From the NCBI RefSeq assembly GCF_042687825.1, contig NZ_JBHUQE010000034.1, positions 1 through 16,208 on the forward strand: a stretch of 16,208 nt of DNA, read 5' to 3'. Made by a program: the position numbers and the translations under genes. The notes under the pieces were generated by a model. The model was not told the DNA's origin and did no database searches. It saw only the letters and a program-made list of their open reading frames with translations. The DNA comes from Sedimentitalea sp042687825 (GTDB lineage: Bacteria; Pseudomonadota; Alphaproteobacteria; Rhodobacterales; Rhodobacteraceae). Position 1 is the stretch's first letter; the number at the start of each line of letters is the position of its first letter. This document shows, piece after piece, positions 1 through 6,168 of the stretch.

Positions 1-22
1 AGCCGATTTGTGCAACAAGGCC
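1..22. mobile_element. Probable terminal inverted repeat of an IS5/IS903-type insertion sequence (element lies off the left edge)
   Basis: Read on the minus strand, the first 22 bases begin GGCCTTGTTGCACAAATCGG. This resembles the ends of IS903-like members of the IS5 family, which typically start GGCTTTGTTG followed by an AAATC tail. Only one end is inside the window, so neither the transposase nor the second repeat can be seen. The exact junction is uncertain (about base 20 to 22). The 10-mer GCCGATTTGT occurs at 2-11, inside the putative repeat, and again at 20-29 just outside it. The family match is from memory of such termini, not from a search. Confidence 0.45.
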
Positions 23-605
23 GATTTGTAGGCCAATCACTTCCAGAGCCGCTCGTGTTTCTTTTGCCCAAGAGTTCTATCGCTCCAAGACGAGACGTGA
101 CTTCTAAGTCGGGCTTTGCTTCAAGAACAGCCCTATAGTAGGAAACCGCCTTGGATGTGCTTTGTTGATAGCCTGAACTTGATGTCCATCCATCATCCCA
201 CACCTGTCCAGCCAAAGCGGACGCACTTGGGTCTTTCAATTCGAGAATAGGCTCAAGTGGTGCCAAAGCTCGTTCGACATTCCTCTCGGCGTGTCGCCCC
301 GTAACATATGCTTCTGCGACTATGAGAGTTGCTACAGAGGAACCCAACCTCGCGAGGTTCTCCAACTCAGCGAGTGCTTCAAGTCCAGCGGTGTCACTTC
401 CAGCGGCTTCCAATTTTTCAACAGCGACTTCAACCTGGGCTGATAGACCCGCGCCTACGGCAGTTCTTGGTTGAGAGGTGGAGTCCTGAGCGAACAGGTG
501 TGTCATCGATCCGCAGGTGACCAATAAGACAAGAAGTAACCTCAAAAACCACTGAAACTTCTTTGTTGAGGTTTTGTTTTCACTCGAAGCTGCATTGAAA
601 TGCAT
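3..605 (-). CDS. Secreted Sel1/TPR-like repeat protein, 3' end missing (probably IS-truncated)
   Basis: An open frame of about 200 codons runs leftward from ATG at 605 with no stop before the window edge. Residues 1-40 look like a long signal peptide: a basic start with two lysines near residue 15, a hydrophobic run LRLLLVLLVTC, then a cleavable SMTHLFAQ. The mature part is alanine- and glutamate-rich and helical, with segments such as LAELENLARLGSSVATLIVAEAY and KAVSYYRAVLEAKPD. These resemble the alternating helices of Sel1/TPR proteins, so a scaffold or protein-interaction role is likely; no specific function is claimed. The last seven or so codons read into the putative IS end, so the native C-terminus is probably lost. 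Base composition is clearly lower in G+C than in all other genes here. An AAAAGGGG stretch lies about 19 bases upstream of the ATG, too far to be a good ribosome site, so the start is uncertain. Confidence 0.55.
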   Translation of the reverse strand, partial: MHFNAASSENKTSTKKFQWFLRLLLVLLVTCGSMTHLFAQDSTSQPRTAVGAGLSAQVEVAVEKLEAAGSDTAGLEALAELENLARLGSSVATLIVAEAYVTGRHAERNVERALAPLEPILELKDPSASALAGQVWDDGWTSSSGYQQSTSKAVSYYRAVLEAKPDLEVTSRLGAIELLGKRNTSGSGSDWPTNRPCCTNR

Positions 606-1074
606 GGCTAATGATCCAAACGCACCCCTTTTATCAAATTTAGACCATAGCAGAATCTTCGCTTGCGCGCCACATGTCACATGCCCACGAAAAGGGACAA
701 CGCTCTATTTCGCGCCTGCGGCGAATGTCTGCAATGCGGGCTAAGGGCGCAGAATGTTGACCGCTCGGTGAAGGGCAGGTTTGGGGCCGAAGCGTGAAGT
801 TGTTCCGCCAGGCTGGCCACGCGCCCCGATGCGTCACGGCATGACCGGTTCGAATCCAGACATAGGATGCTGCGCGGTGCAAGAATGGCGGCTTCCGAGG
901 ATTATGCTGCGGTGGGAGCACAACGTTCCGTATGATCCTAGACTTGCCCAAGGGAGCGTTTCGAAGGACGGGAGCGACGCTACTGTAACGACCGAAGCGT
1001 TCATCCGGTCATTCCTCAAGGGTGCACCCTGATCGGACAATGCCGAGGCCCATTCGAAAATCAGCGGAAATGAA
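606..1074. other. Non-coding stretch between the Sel1-like gene and the RTX terminator; no convincing gene
   Basis: Short open frames exist on both strands, but none has a ribosome site with a recognisable protein. The minus-strand frame through 834-1074 is only the run-on of the RTX reading frame past its terminator. Bases 718-745 contain GCGGCGAATGTCTGCAATGC, a motif type that resembles degenerate dispersed sequence found between genes in Rhodobacterales (recollection, not searched). A T-loop-like GGTTCGAATCC at 847-857 has no surrounding cloverleaf. Confidence 0.5.
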
Positions 1075-1103
1075 GCGACCCGGAGATGTCGTCTCCGGGT
1101 CGC
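1075..1103 (-). terminator. Strong intrinsic terminator of the RTX gene
   Basis: Bases 1075-1086 and 1092-1103 form a perfect 12-bp G+C-rich inverted repeat (GCGACCCGGAGA with TCTCCGGGTCGC) around a 5-base loop. On the minus strand it is followed by TTCATTT, a short U-rich tail. It lies about 45 bases past the last recognisable RTX residues, the expected place for the end of the RTX transcript. The RTX reading frame nevertheless stays open through it. Confidence 0.8.
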
Positions 1104-1148
1104 GAGGGTCGTGGCGACCGGGCACTGCGCCCGATCCGGGGAGGCGCG

Positions 1149-2789
1149 TAAGATGAAGTCGAAGTTCGACGCCTGGAGGGCGAAGCCGATGCCTTCCAGC
1201 GTGATGCTCCCGTTCTCCAACTCGATGACGGCATCCGTCCGGGTCGAGCCGTCCTGCAACTGCACTTGGGTCTGGACGATGTCCAGGTCCGCGAAGCTGT
1301 CCACGGCGTCCTCCTCCAACAGGCGGATCACGTCGGCCCGCTCGAAGTCCTGCACGATGTCGTCCCCGAAGCCGCGTCGCTCGGTGAAGTCGAACGTGTC
1401 GGCATCGGCGCCGCCCTAAAGGACATCGTCGCCTGCGCCGCCGATCAGGAGGTCGCGCCCCGAGCCGCCCGACAGGACGTCGTTTCCAGCGCCGCCGTCC
1501 AACACGTCGTCTCCGCCCAGGCCGCCGACCACGTCGTTGCCGGCATCGGTCTCGATGCGGTTGGCCGCGTTCGAGCCGCGCACGATGTCCCCGAAGGCCG
1601 AGCCTGTCACGTCCTCAATCGAGCCCAGGCGGTCGCCCGCGGCGTCGCCGCCGTCGCCGCGCCGGTTGCCGTTGTCGAGAACGATATCGATGCCGGCCTC
1701 CGAAGTCGAGTAATCCACCCGGTCGACGCCCGCGCCGCCGACCAGACGGTCGCCGCCTGCACCGCCGATCAGTACGTCGTTCCCGTCGCCGCCTTCCAGT
1801 CGGTCGTCGCCGCCGCGTCCCTCGATATGATCCGCCAGTGCGGTGCCGACGAAGGAATCGACGCCCGCCGCGCCGAAGAAGCGGAACTCGTCGGCGCCGT
1901 CGAAGCCGTCCAGCGCGACGTCCGACAGATCGACCGCCGTGGCCCCGTCGCCGAAGATCTCGACCACTGCGGCCCGGCCGTTCTGCGTCTCGAAGATGAT
2001 CTGCTCGAAGGTCATGGCGTCCGCGTCGATCCTCAGCAGCGCGTTGCGACCCGCAGCGGCCACGATCTACAGCGCCTCGAAACCCGTTACCTCGTCGTCG
2101 CCGTTCAGGCCGACGCGGTCGAGCACCCGCAGCGTGTCGAAGCCGGAACCGCCGTCGAAGCTGCGGCCGGCGCCGTCGCGGACGACCACGACGTCATCCC
2201 CCGCGCCGCCGTCGACCGTGTCGCGACCGCCGCGTCCGTCGATCAGGTCGTCGCCGTCTCCGCCGAGCAGCAGGTTCGGCCCGTTGTTGCCGGTGAGGAC
2301 GTCGTCATGGGCCGAGCCCCGAACGTCCTCGATATTGAGGAGGACGTCGCCTTCCGCATCGCCGCCCGACTGCGGCGCAGAACCCTGCGCGAGCGAGACC
2401 GCCACGCCGGCATCCGATCCCTCGTAGGAGGCCACGTCGCGGCCGTTGCCGCCCTCGATGACATAGTTGCCGTCCTCGCCGCGCAGAACGTCGTCGCCCG
2501 AGCCGCCGAAGACCGTGTCGCTGCCGTCGCCCGCGCGCACATCGTCGTCGCCGCCGCGGCCCATGATCAGATCGTTTCCGCGGCCCGCGCGGAAGCTGTC
2601 GTTGCCTTCGCCGCCCTCCAGGGTGTCGTCGCCGCTCGTACCGACGATGTCGAGGTCCTAGAACAGAGACGTGATGGTTCCGGGATCGGTGGGAGGCAGT
2701 CCGCCGAACCCGTCTGCGGGGATTCGGTCGTCCGCCGCGAGGGCGTTGTTGGTAAGGTCCGTGGTGGCGTTTTGGATGAGGTCGGTCAT
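1149..2789 (-). pseudogene. RTX (hemolysin-type) calcium-binding protein with three in-frame TAG codons
   Basis: ATG at 2787-2789 has a good ribosome site (AAGGAG, 8 bases upstream). The single frame runs on for 651 codons, to TGA at 834-836, broken only by TAG at codon 44 (2658-2660), codon 241 (2067-2069) and codon 458 (1416-1418). RTX nonapeptides (GGxGxDxLx type, e.g. GGAGNDVLSGGSGRDLL) lie in two blocks, about codons 48-150 and 320-457. The tail DTFDFTERRGFGDDIVQDF resembles the serralysin-type C-terminal region of type I secretion substrates. There is no signal peptide and no catalytic domain, so the intact form would be a secreted, calcium-folded surface or adhesion-like protein. The last RTX-like residues are SNFDFIL at 1149; no stop follows there and translation would continue through the terminator. 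No frameshift is seen. Three fragments of 43, 196 and 216 codons plus a tail would result if TAG terminates. It is called a pseudogene because neighbouring genes use TAG as a normal stop; suppression or sequence error remain possible. Confidence 0.75.
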
Positions 2790-2845
2790 TTTGGTGTCTC
2801 CTTGTTCCGATGTCGGCCGCACCTTCACGGCGCGGTTGTCAATTG

Positions 2846-2873
2846 GTCGAACGGACCCCGGGGATGGTTCAAA
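2846..2873. promoter_or_regulatory. Compound dyad between the divergent RTX and ECF sigma genes; candidate operator or ECF promoter elements
   Basis: Bases 2849-2870 read GAAC, 3 bases, CCCCGGGG, 3 bases, GTTC, with both inverted pairs sharing one centre at 2859/2860. Each strand therefore carries a GAAC outward-reading element, similar to the GAAC core of many ECF-type -35 boxes. The site lies 60 bases before the RTX start and about 85 bases before the sigma gene start, so it could serve both. The family -10 box is not evident. The regulatory role is inferred. Confidence 0.35.
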
Positions 2874-2956
2874 ATTTTCGCGGACTCCTGCGACGCGCTG
2901 GTATTAGAAGCTCTTTTTCTTTAAAATTGATGGGGATATTCGCGCGGAACCTCACG

Positions 2957-3532
2957 ATGGAAGATGCCTCCTTCCTTACCTCGACGCCGGGCCGCGCCTC
3001 GGACGCGGCGCTTTTAGCGCGCGTGGCGACAGGTGACATGGCGGCGATGAAGGCGCTCTATATGACCCATGCCGACGCGATCGGGCGCTTCGTGCGGACC
3101 CGGGTACGCGACGAGGTTGAGGTGGCGGACATCGTGCACGACACCATGCTGAAGGTCTGGCGCGGGGCGGCGGGCTTCGAGGGGCGCTCGAGCGTGATGG
3201 CGTGGATCCTGACGCTGGCGCGCAACGGTGCGGTCGATCACATCCGCAAGCAGGCGCGGGTCTCCCTGGGCGATGCGGACGGAACGATCCCCGATGGCGA
3301 TCCGGACCCCGAGGCGGTTTTGGGCGAGGCGCAGGATGCTGCACGGTTGCGCGCCTGCGTGGAAGCGCTGCCCGAGCGGCAGCGCGCAGCGATCCACCTT
3401 GCCTTCTTCCAGGAGATGACCTTGGCCGAGGTCGCCCGCGTCGAGAGCGTGGCCGAGGGCACGATCAAGAGCCGCGTCTTCCACGCCAAGCAACTGCTCA
3501 TGCGCTGCCTCTCGCGCGGGGGACGGCGATGA
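2957..3532 (+). CDS. ECF-family RNA polymerase sigma factor
   Basis: This 191-residue protein has the two-domain build of an ECF sigma factor. Region 2 spans about residues 18-100, with ADIVHDTMLKVWRGAAGF in the polymerase-binding and -10-recognition part and WILTLARNGAVDHIRKQAR closing it. Region 4 spans about 132-186 and contains the helix-turn-helix (LPERQRAAIHLAFFQEMTLAEVA then EGTIKSRVFHAKQLL). It would direct polymerase to a small regulon while its partner anti-sigma, encoded 58 bases downstream, holds it at the membrane. I chose ATG 2957 because it gives the usual family length; an in-frame ATG at 2930 and an open frame back to 2810 are alternatives, and no start has a strong ribosome site. 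The gene is divergent from the RTX gene. Autoregulation is common in the family but is not proven here. Confidence 0.9.
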   Translation: MEDASFLTSTPGRASDAALLARVATGDMAAMKALYMTHADAIGRFVRTRVRDEVEVADIVHDTMLKVWRGAAGFEGRSSVMAWILTLARNGAVDHIRKQARVSLGDADGTIPDGDPDPEAVLGEAQDAARLRACVEALPERQRAAIHLAFFQEMTLAEVARVESVAEGTIKSRVFHAKQLLMRCLSRGGRR

Positions 3533-3590
3533 TTTTGAACCCATCGGCCGTTCGCCCGTCCAATGAACAGATTCCGCGATGGAGGTGGCC

Positions 3591-4163
3591 ATGGACCGGC
3601 CCGACGGACTAAGCGAGGACGAGCTGCTGGCGCACGTTCGCGGCGCATCGACGCCCGAGCAGGCGGCGCGAATCGAGGCCATGGCTGCCCGTGACCGCGC
3701 GCTGCGCGCGGAACTGGCGCTGATGGCCACACTCAAGGGCGCCTTGGCACAGGCTACCGAGGGACCCGACGCGCGCGCCTTCGGCTGGAAACGCCTTGAG
3801 GCCGAGATCGGGCGAACGGCGCGCCCCGCGGCATCCCGCGCCCCGATCTGGCGCATCGCGGCGGCGGTCCTGGGTGTCGTCGTCCTTGGGCAGGGCGCCT
3901 ACATCGCGCTTGCGCCAGGCGAGGAGCCGCTCTACCGCACCGTCACCGAGGACGCTGAGGGCGCGGTCCTCGGCGTCGCCTTCGCGCCTGCGGCCACGGC
4001 CGGCGAGATCGAGGCGCTCTTACGCGAGGCCGGCGGCCGGATCGTCGACGGCCCATTCGCCAACGGTCTCTACCGCGTGGCCTTCGCGGACGAGACCGCG
4101 CGCGAGGCGGGTCAGCGCGTGCTCGCCGCCTCGCCCCTGATCGCGCTTCTGGCCGAGGAGTAG
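3591..4163 (+). CDS. Single-pass membrane anti-sigma factor with periplasmic domain
   Basis: The 190-residue product has a cytoplasmic N-terminal part (about 1-85; SEDELLAHVRGASTPEQAARIEA), one membrane span at about 86-108 (IWRIAAAVLGVVVLGQGAYIAL), and a C-terminal domain outside the membrane (about 115-190). The layout and position after an ECF sigma gene identify it as the cognate anti-sigma. There is no HxxxCxxC zinc motif. The outer domain (VAFAPAATAGEIEALLREAGGRIVDGP...GLYRVAF) looks like the small alpha/beta folds of subtilase propeptides or inhibitors; this is inference from pattern. ATG 3591 is preferred over ATG 3579 because GGAGG lies 5 bases before it. The gene ends in TAG, 4 bases before the protease start, whose ribosome site GAGGAG is inside this gene, suggesting translational coupling. 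Confidence 0.85.
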   Translation: MDRPDGLSEDELLAHVRGASTPEQAARIEAMAARDRALRAELALMATLKGALAQATEGPDARAFGWKRLEAEIGRTARPAASRAPIWRIAAAVLGVVVLGQGAYIALAPGEEPLYRTVTEDAEGAVLGVAFAPAATAGEIEALLREAGGRIVDGPFANGLYRVAFADETAREAGQRVLAASPLIALLAEE

Positions 4164-4167
4164 AGCC

Positions 4168-5286
4168 ATGCGCCGCGTCCTGACGCTCTGGCTTGCCTTG
4201 ATGGCCTGCACACCCGCCCTGCGGGCCCAGACGCCTGCGGACGCACCGGCCGTGGTCGACGCGCGCGAGTTGATCGTGCTGACCGCCGAAGCGCCGGAGG
4301 AGCTGGTCGCGGCCGCCGAGACCCTTGGCTACGCGGTGCGCGCGGTCCACCCTCTGCCGGATTTGGGCGACACCCTCGTATCCTTCGAGATTCCGGAGGG
4401 CACCACGATCCCGGAGGCTATCGCAGAGATCGAGGCGGCGGTGCCAGGCGTCACGGCGGGAGCCAATCACGTGTATCAGGTGCCCGTCGCCATGGCGGGC
4501 GGCGGACGCGACTATGCCGGGGCGATGATCGGCTGGCCGGCGAAGGGATGCCGCGGGCAGGTCCGCGTGGGCATGATCGACGCGGGCGTGGCTACGGAGC
4601 ATCCCGGCCTGGCGGACGGCCGCATCCTGCAGCGTGCTTTTACGGACGGGGCAGCGCCCGAGTCGGATCATGGCACACTTGTCGCTGAACTCCTCGTCGG
4701 GCCCAACCGGCTGCGGGACGCGACGCTCCTCAGCGCGCTGGTCGTCAATCCGGCGCTCGGGCGCGGCGACGCGGCGGGTGTCACGCCGATCCTGCGCGCG
4801 GCGGATTGGCTGGCCGCCGAGGGTGTGCAGGTCGTCAACGTCAGCCTCGCCGGGCCCTATAACAAGCTGATGGACCGCGCCTTGGGCCGGGCCGCTGCGG
4901 ATGGGATGACGTTCGTCGCCGCGGCCGGGAATCTGGGGCCCGACGAGCCGCCGCAATACGCGGCGGCCTTCTCCTTCACGCTGGCTGTCACGGCCGTGGA
5001 CCGCGAGGGCGCCGTTTACCGCAACGCGGGCCGCGGCCCCCACATCGACATCGCCGCACCGGGCGTCGACATCCTGGCCGCGCCCGGAGGCCGTCTGCGC
5101 GTGTCGAGCGGCACCTCGCTCGCCGCCCCCTTCGTCACGGGCGTCGTCGCCGCGGACCCCACACTTGCAGGTCTGGACGTCTCGACGCTGCGCGTCGAAC
5201 TCGCCCGTCGCGCCCTCGACCTCGACGAGGCCGGTCCCGACGACACAGTCGGCGTCGGCCTCCTGCGCGCACGGCCCGACTGCTGA
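4168..5286 (+). CDS. Exported subtilisin-like serine protease (peptidase family S8)
   Basis: The 372-residue protein starts with a signal peptide (MRRVLTLWLALMACTPALRAQ). C14 in LMAC could be a lipobox, or signal peptidase I could cut after ALRA. Residues about 30-105 form a propeptide-like region. The catalytic core carries Asp138 (VGMIDAGV), His168 (DHGTLVAEL), the oxyanion Asn255 (AAAGNLG) and Ser317 (SSGTSLAAPFVTG), so the triad is complete and the enzyme should be active in the periplasm or outside the cell. It is compact, with no C-terminal passenger or autotransporter domain. It is the last gene of the sigma / anti-sigma / protease operon, starting 4 bases after the anti-sigma stop with GAGGAG 7 bases upstream. 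A role in cutting the anti-sigma factor, or in processing an exported substrate of the regulon, is a hypothesis. G+C is very high even for this window. Confidence 0.92.
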   Translation: MRRVLTLWLALMACTPALRAQTPADAPAVVDARELIVLTAEAPEELVAAAETLGYAVRAVHPLPDLGDTLVSFEIPEGTTIPEAIAEIEAAVPGVTAGANHVYQVPVAMAGGGRDYAGAMIGWPAKGCRGQVRVGMIDAGVATEHPGLADGRILQRAFTDGAAPESDHGTLVAELLVGPNRLRDATLLSALVVNPALGRGDAAGVTPILRAADWLAAEGVQVVNVSLAGPYNKLMDRALGRAAADGMTFVAAAGNLGPDEPPQYAAAFSFTLAVTAVDREGAVYRNAGRGPHIDIAAPGVDILAAPGGRLRVSSGTSLAAPFVTGVVAADPTLAGLDVSTLRVELARRALDLDEAGPDDTVGVGLLRARPDC

Positions 5287-5988
5287 GAAGCGGGCAGGCG
5301 ATGCTGCGGCCATGCGTGCCGAAGCACTGCTCAAAGATGGGTGATGCTGCTCGAGAATTCGGTGTGTCGCGTGCGGCAACGACGGCTTCGAGCACTGCGG
5401 TCGCTACTCTTTCATCCGCTTCAAGGTATTGATAGAAGTATCGTTGCCCGCCGGCATTGCTGTTTGCACTCCACCGAACCGCCCAGAAAAAGGGAAGCTG
5501 CTGACTGCACTGATCCAGAGGCGCACCGATTTCGCATCGGCGGCGGCCCCCAGCTGATGCCCTATGCTACGCATCGTAGGGCCGAACTTTCGTCAAGGTA
5601 TAGCCTTTCGAAAAAGACCTTCATACCTCCCGCAGCGAACGACCGGAAAGTCCCGCACACCTGCCGCCAGTCCGGCGAAAATGCTGCACCGGTAGTCGAA
5701 CGGCTGGTCTGGTGAATGCCGCAATGCAGCGCAACGCCCTGTCGAACGGCAGGTCAGGGCCGAAATTTCCACGACAATGCAGCAAAGCGTAGGCTCGCTT
5801 TGTCAGCTATTAACCTCGTCGACAACCTTTGGGTTTCAGACAAATTCCACGTTTTCATGAAGCGGCGCACCCGCGCTGCGGGTGCAAATAAGGTGTTTGC
5901 CCTCTAGCGGCGGGCAAACCGAGCCCGGGCAAAACGGCACATCGTGACGCGAAAGGACAAATGCCCTGACTATCGACAATGAAAATAT
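5287..5988. other. Long stretch without a convincing gene between the S8 protease and tRNA-Pro
   Basis: Two plus-strand open frames (5341-5715 and 5716-5907) are rich in Arg, Ser, Cys and His, lack ribosome sites, and match no family I know, so I treat them as chance. Bases 5632-5660 contain GCAGCGAACGACCGGAAAG, similar in pattern to the motif at 718-745, which suggests degenerate copies of a dispersed sequence. A perfect 8-bp hairpin (GCACCCGC, loop GCT, GCGGGTGC) lies at 5867-5885 without a T-tract on either side. No terminator with a U-tract follows the protease gene. Confidence 0.5.
5867..5885. repeat. Perfect 8-bp inverted repeat (stem-loop) near tRNA-Pro
   Basis: GCACCCGC and GCGGGTGC are separated by a 3-base loop. 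There is no T-run on either side, so it is not a standard intrinsic terminator. It lies about 100 bases past the 3' end of the minus-strand tRNA gene and could stabilise or end that transcript. Confidence 0.5.
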
Positions 5989-6065
5989 TGGTCGGAGTGA
6001 GAGGATTCGAACCTCCGACCCCTGCCTCCCGAAGACAGTGCTCTACCAGGCTGAGCTACACTCCG
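5989..6065 (-). tRNA. tRNA-Pro (anticodon CGG), CCA encoded
   Basis: The minus strand folds into a full cloverleaf of 77 bases including CCA. The acceptor arm is CGGAGTG with CACTCCG, the D arm GCTC...GAGC, and the anticodon stem CTGTC with GGCAG (one G-U pair). The loop TTCGGGA gives anticodon CGG, and the T arm is GGAGG TTCGAAT CCTCT, followed by discriminator A and encoded CCA. It reads CCG proline codons. Its 3' end faces the compositionally odd left part of the window, as would be expected if that part had entered at this tRNA, but no repeated 3'-end fragment was found inside the window. Confidence 0.95.
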
Positions 6066-6138
6066 ACCGTTGTGGGTGCGGGTTACAGGCCTGACAGGAT
6101 TTTGGCAAGCCCAATCAGGTCCGGATCCCAATGGATAT

Positions 6139-6159
6139 TGCGGGCCTTGTCGGCCCGCA
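6139..6159 (-). terminator. Hairpin downstream of leuB, likely terminator
   Basis: An 8-bp perfect stem (TGCGGGCC with GGCCCGCA) around a 5-base loop lies 10 bases after the leuB stop on the minus strand. The following bases are ATATCC, so the U-tract is weak. Position and stem strength support a transcript end between leuB and tRNA-Pro. Confidence 0.5.
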
Positions 6160-6168
6160 TGCCCAATG

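Noticed and set aside
847..857. GGTTCGAATCC, resembling a tRNA T-loop or att fragment
   Set aside because: No cloverleaf around it, and it does not match the tRNA-Pro 3' end beyond the common T-loop core.
640..1032. Short open frames on both strands
   Set aside because: Composition unlike proteins of this genome, no ribosome site, and similar in type to decayed intergenic sequence.
1416..2660. Genome-wide reassignment of TAG as a sense codon
   Set aside because: The anti-sigma gene (4161-4163) and the MscS gene (14611-14613) end in TAG at the expected places.
1266..2924. 552-codon plus-strand open frame
   Set aside because: It is antisense to the RTX repeats; the regular Asp/Gly codons on the minus strand give a Val/Ala-rich open mirror frame. 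No ribosome site or known family.
3943..5379. 478-codon minus-strand open frame
   Set aside because: Antisense to the S8 protease; high G+C keeps opposite frames open.
5341..5907. Two short plus-strand open frames after the protease gene
   Set aside because: No ribosome site, irregular composition and no recognisable domain; treated as chance.
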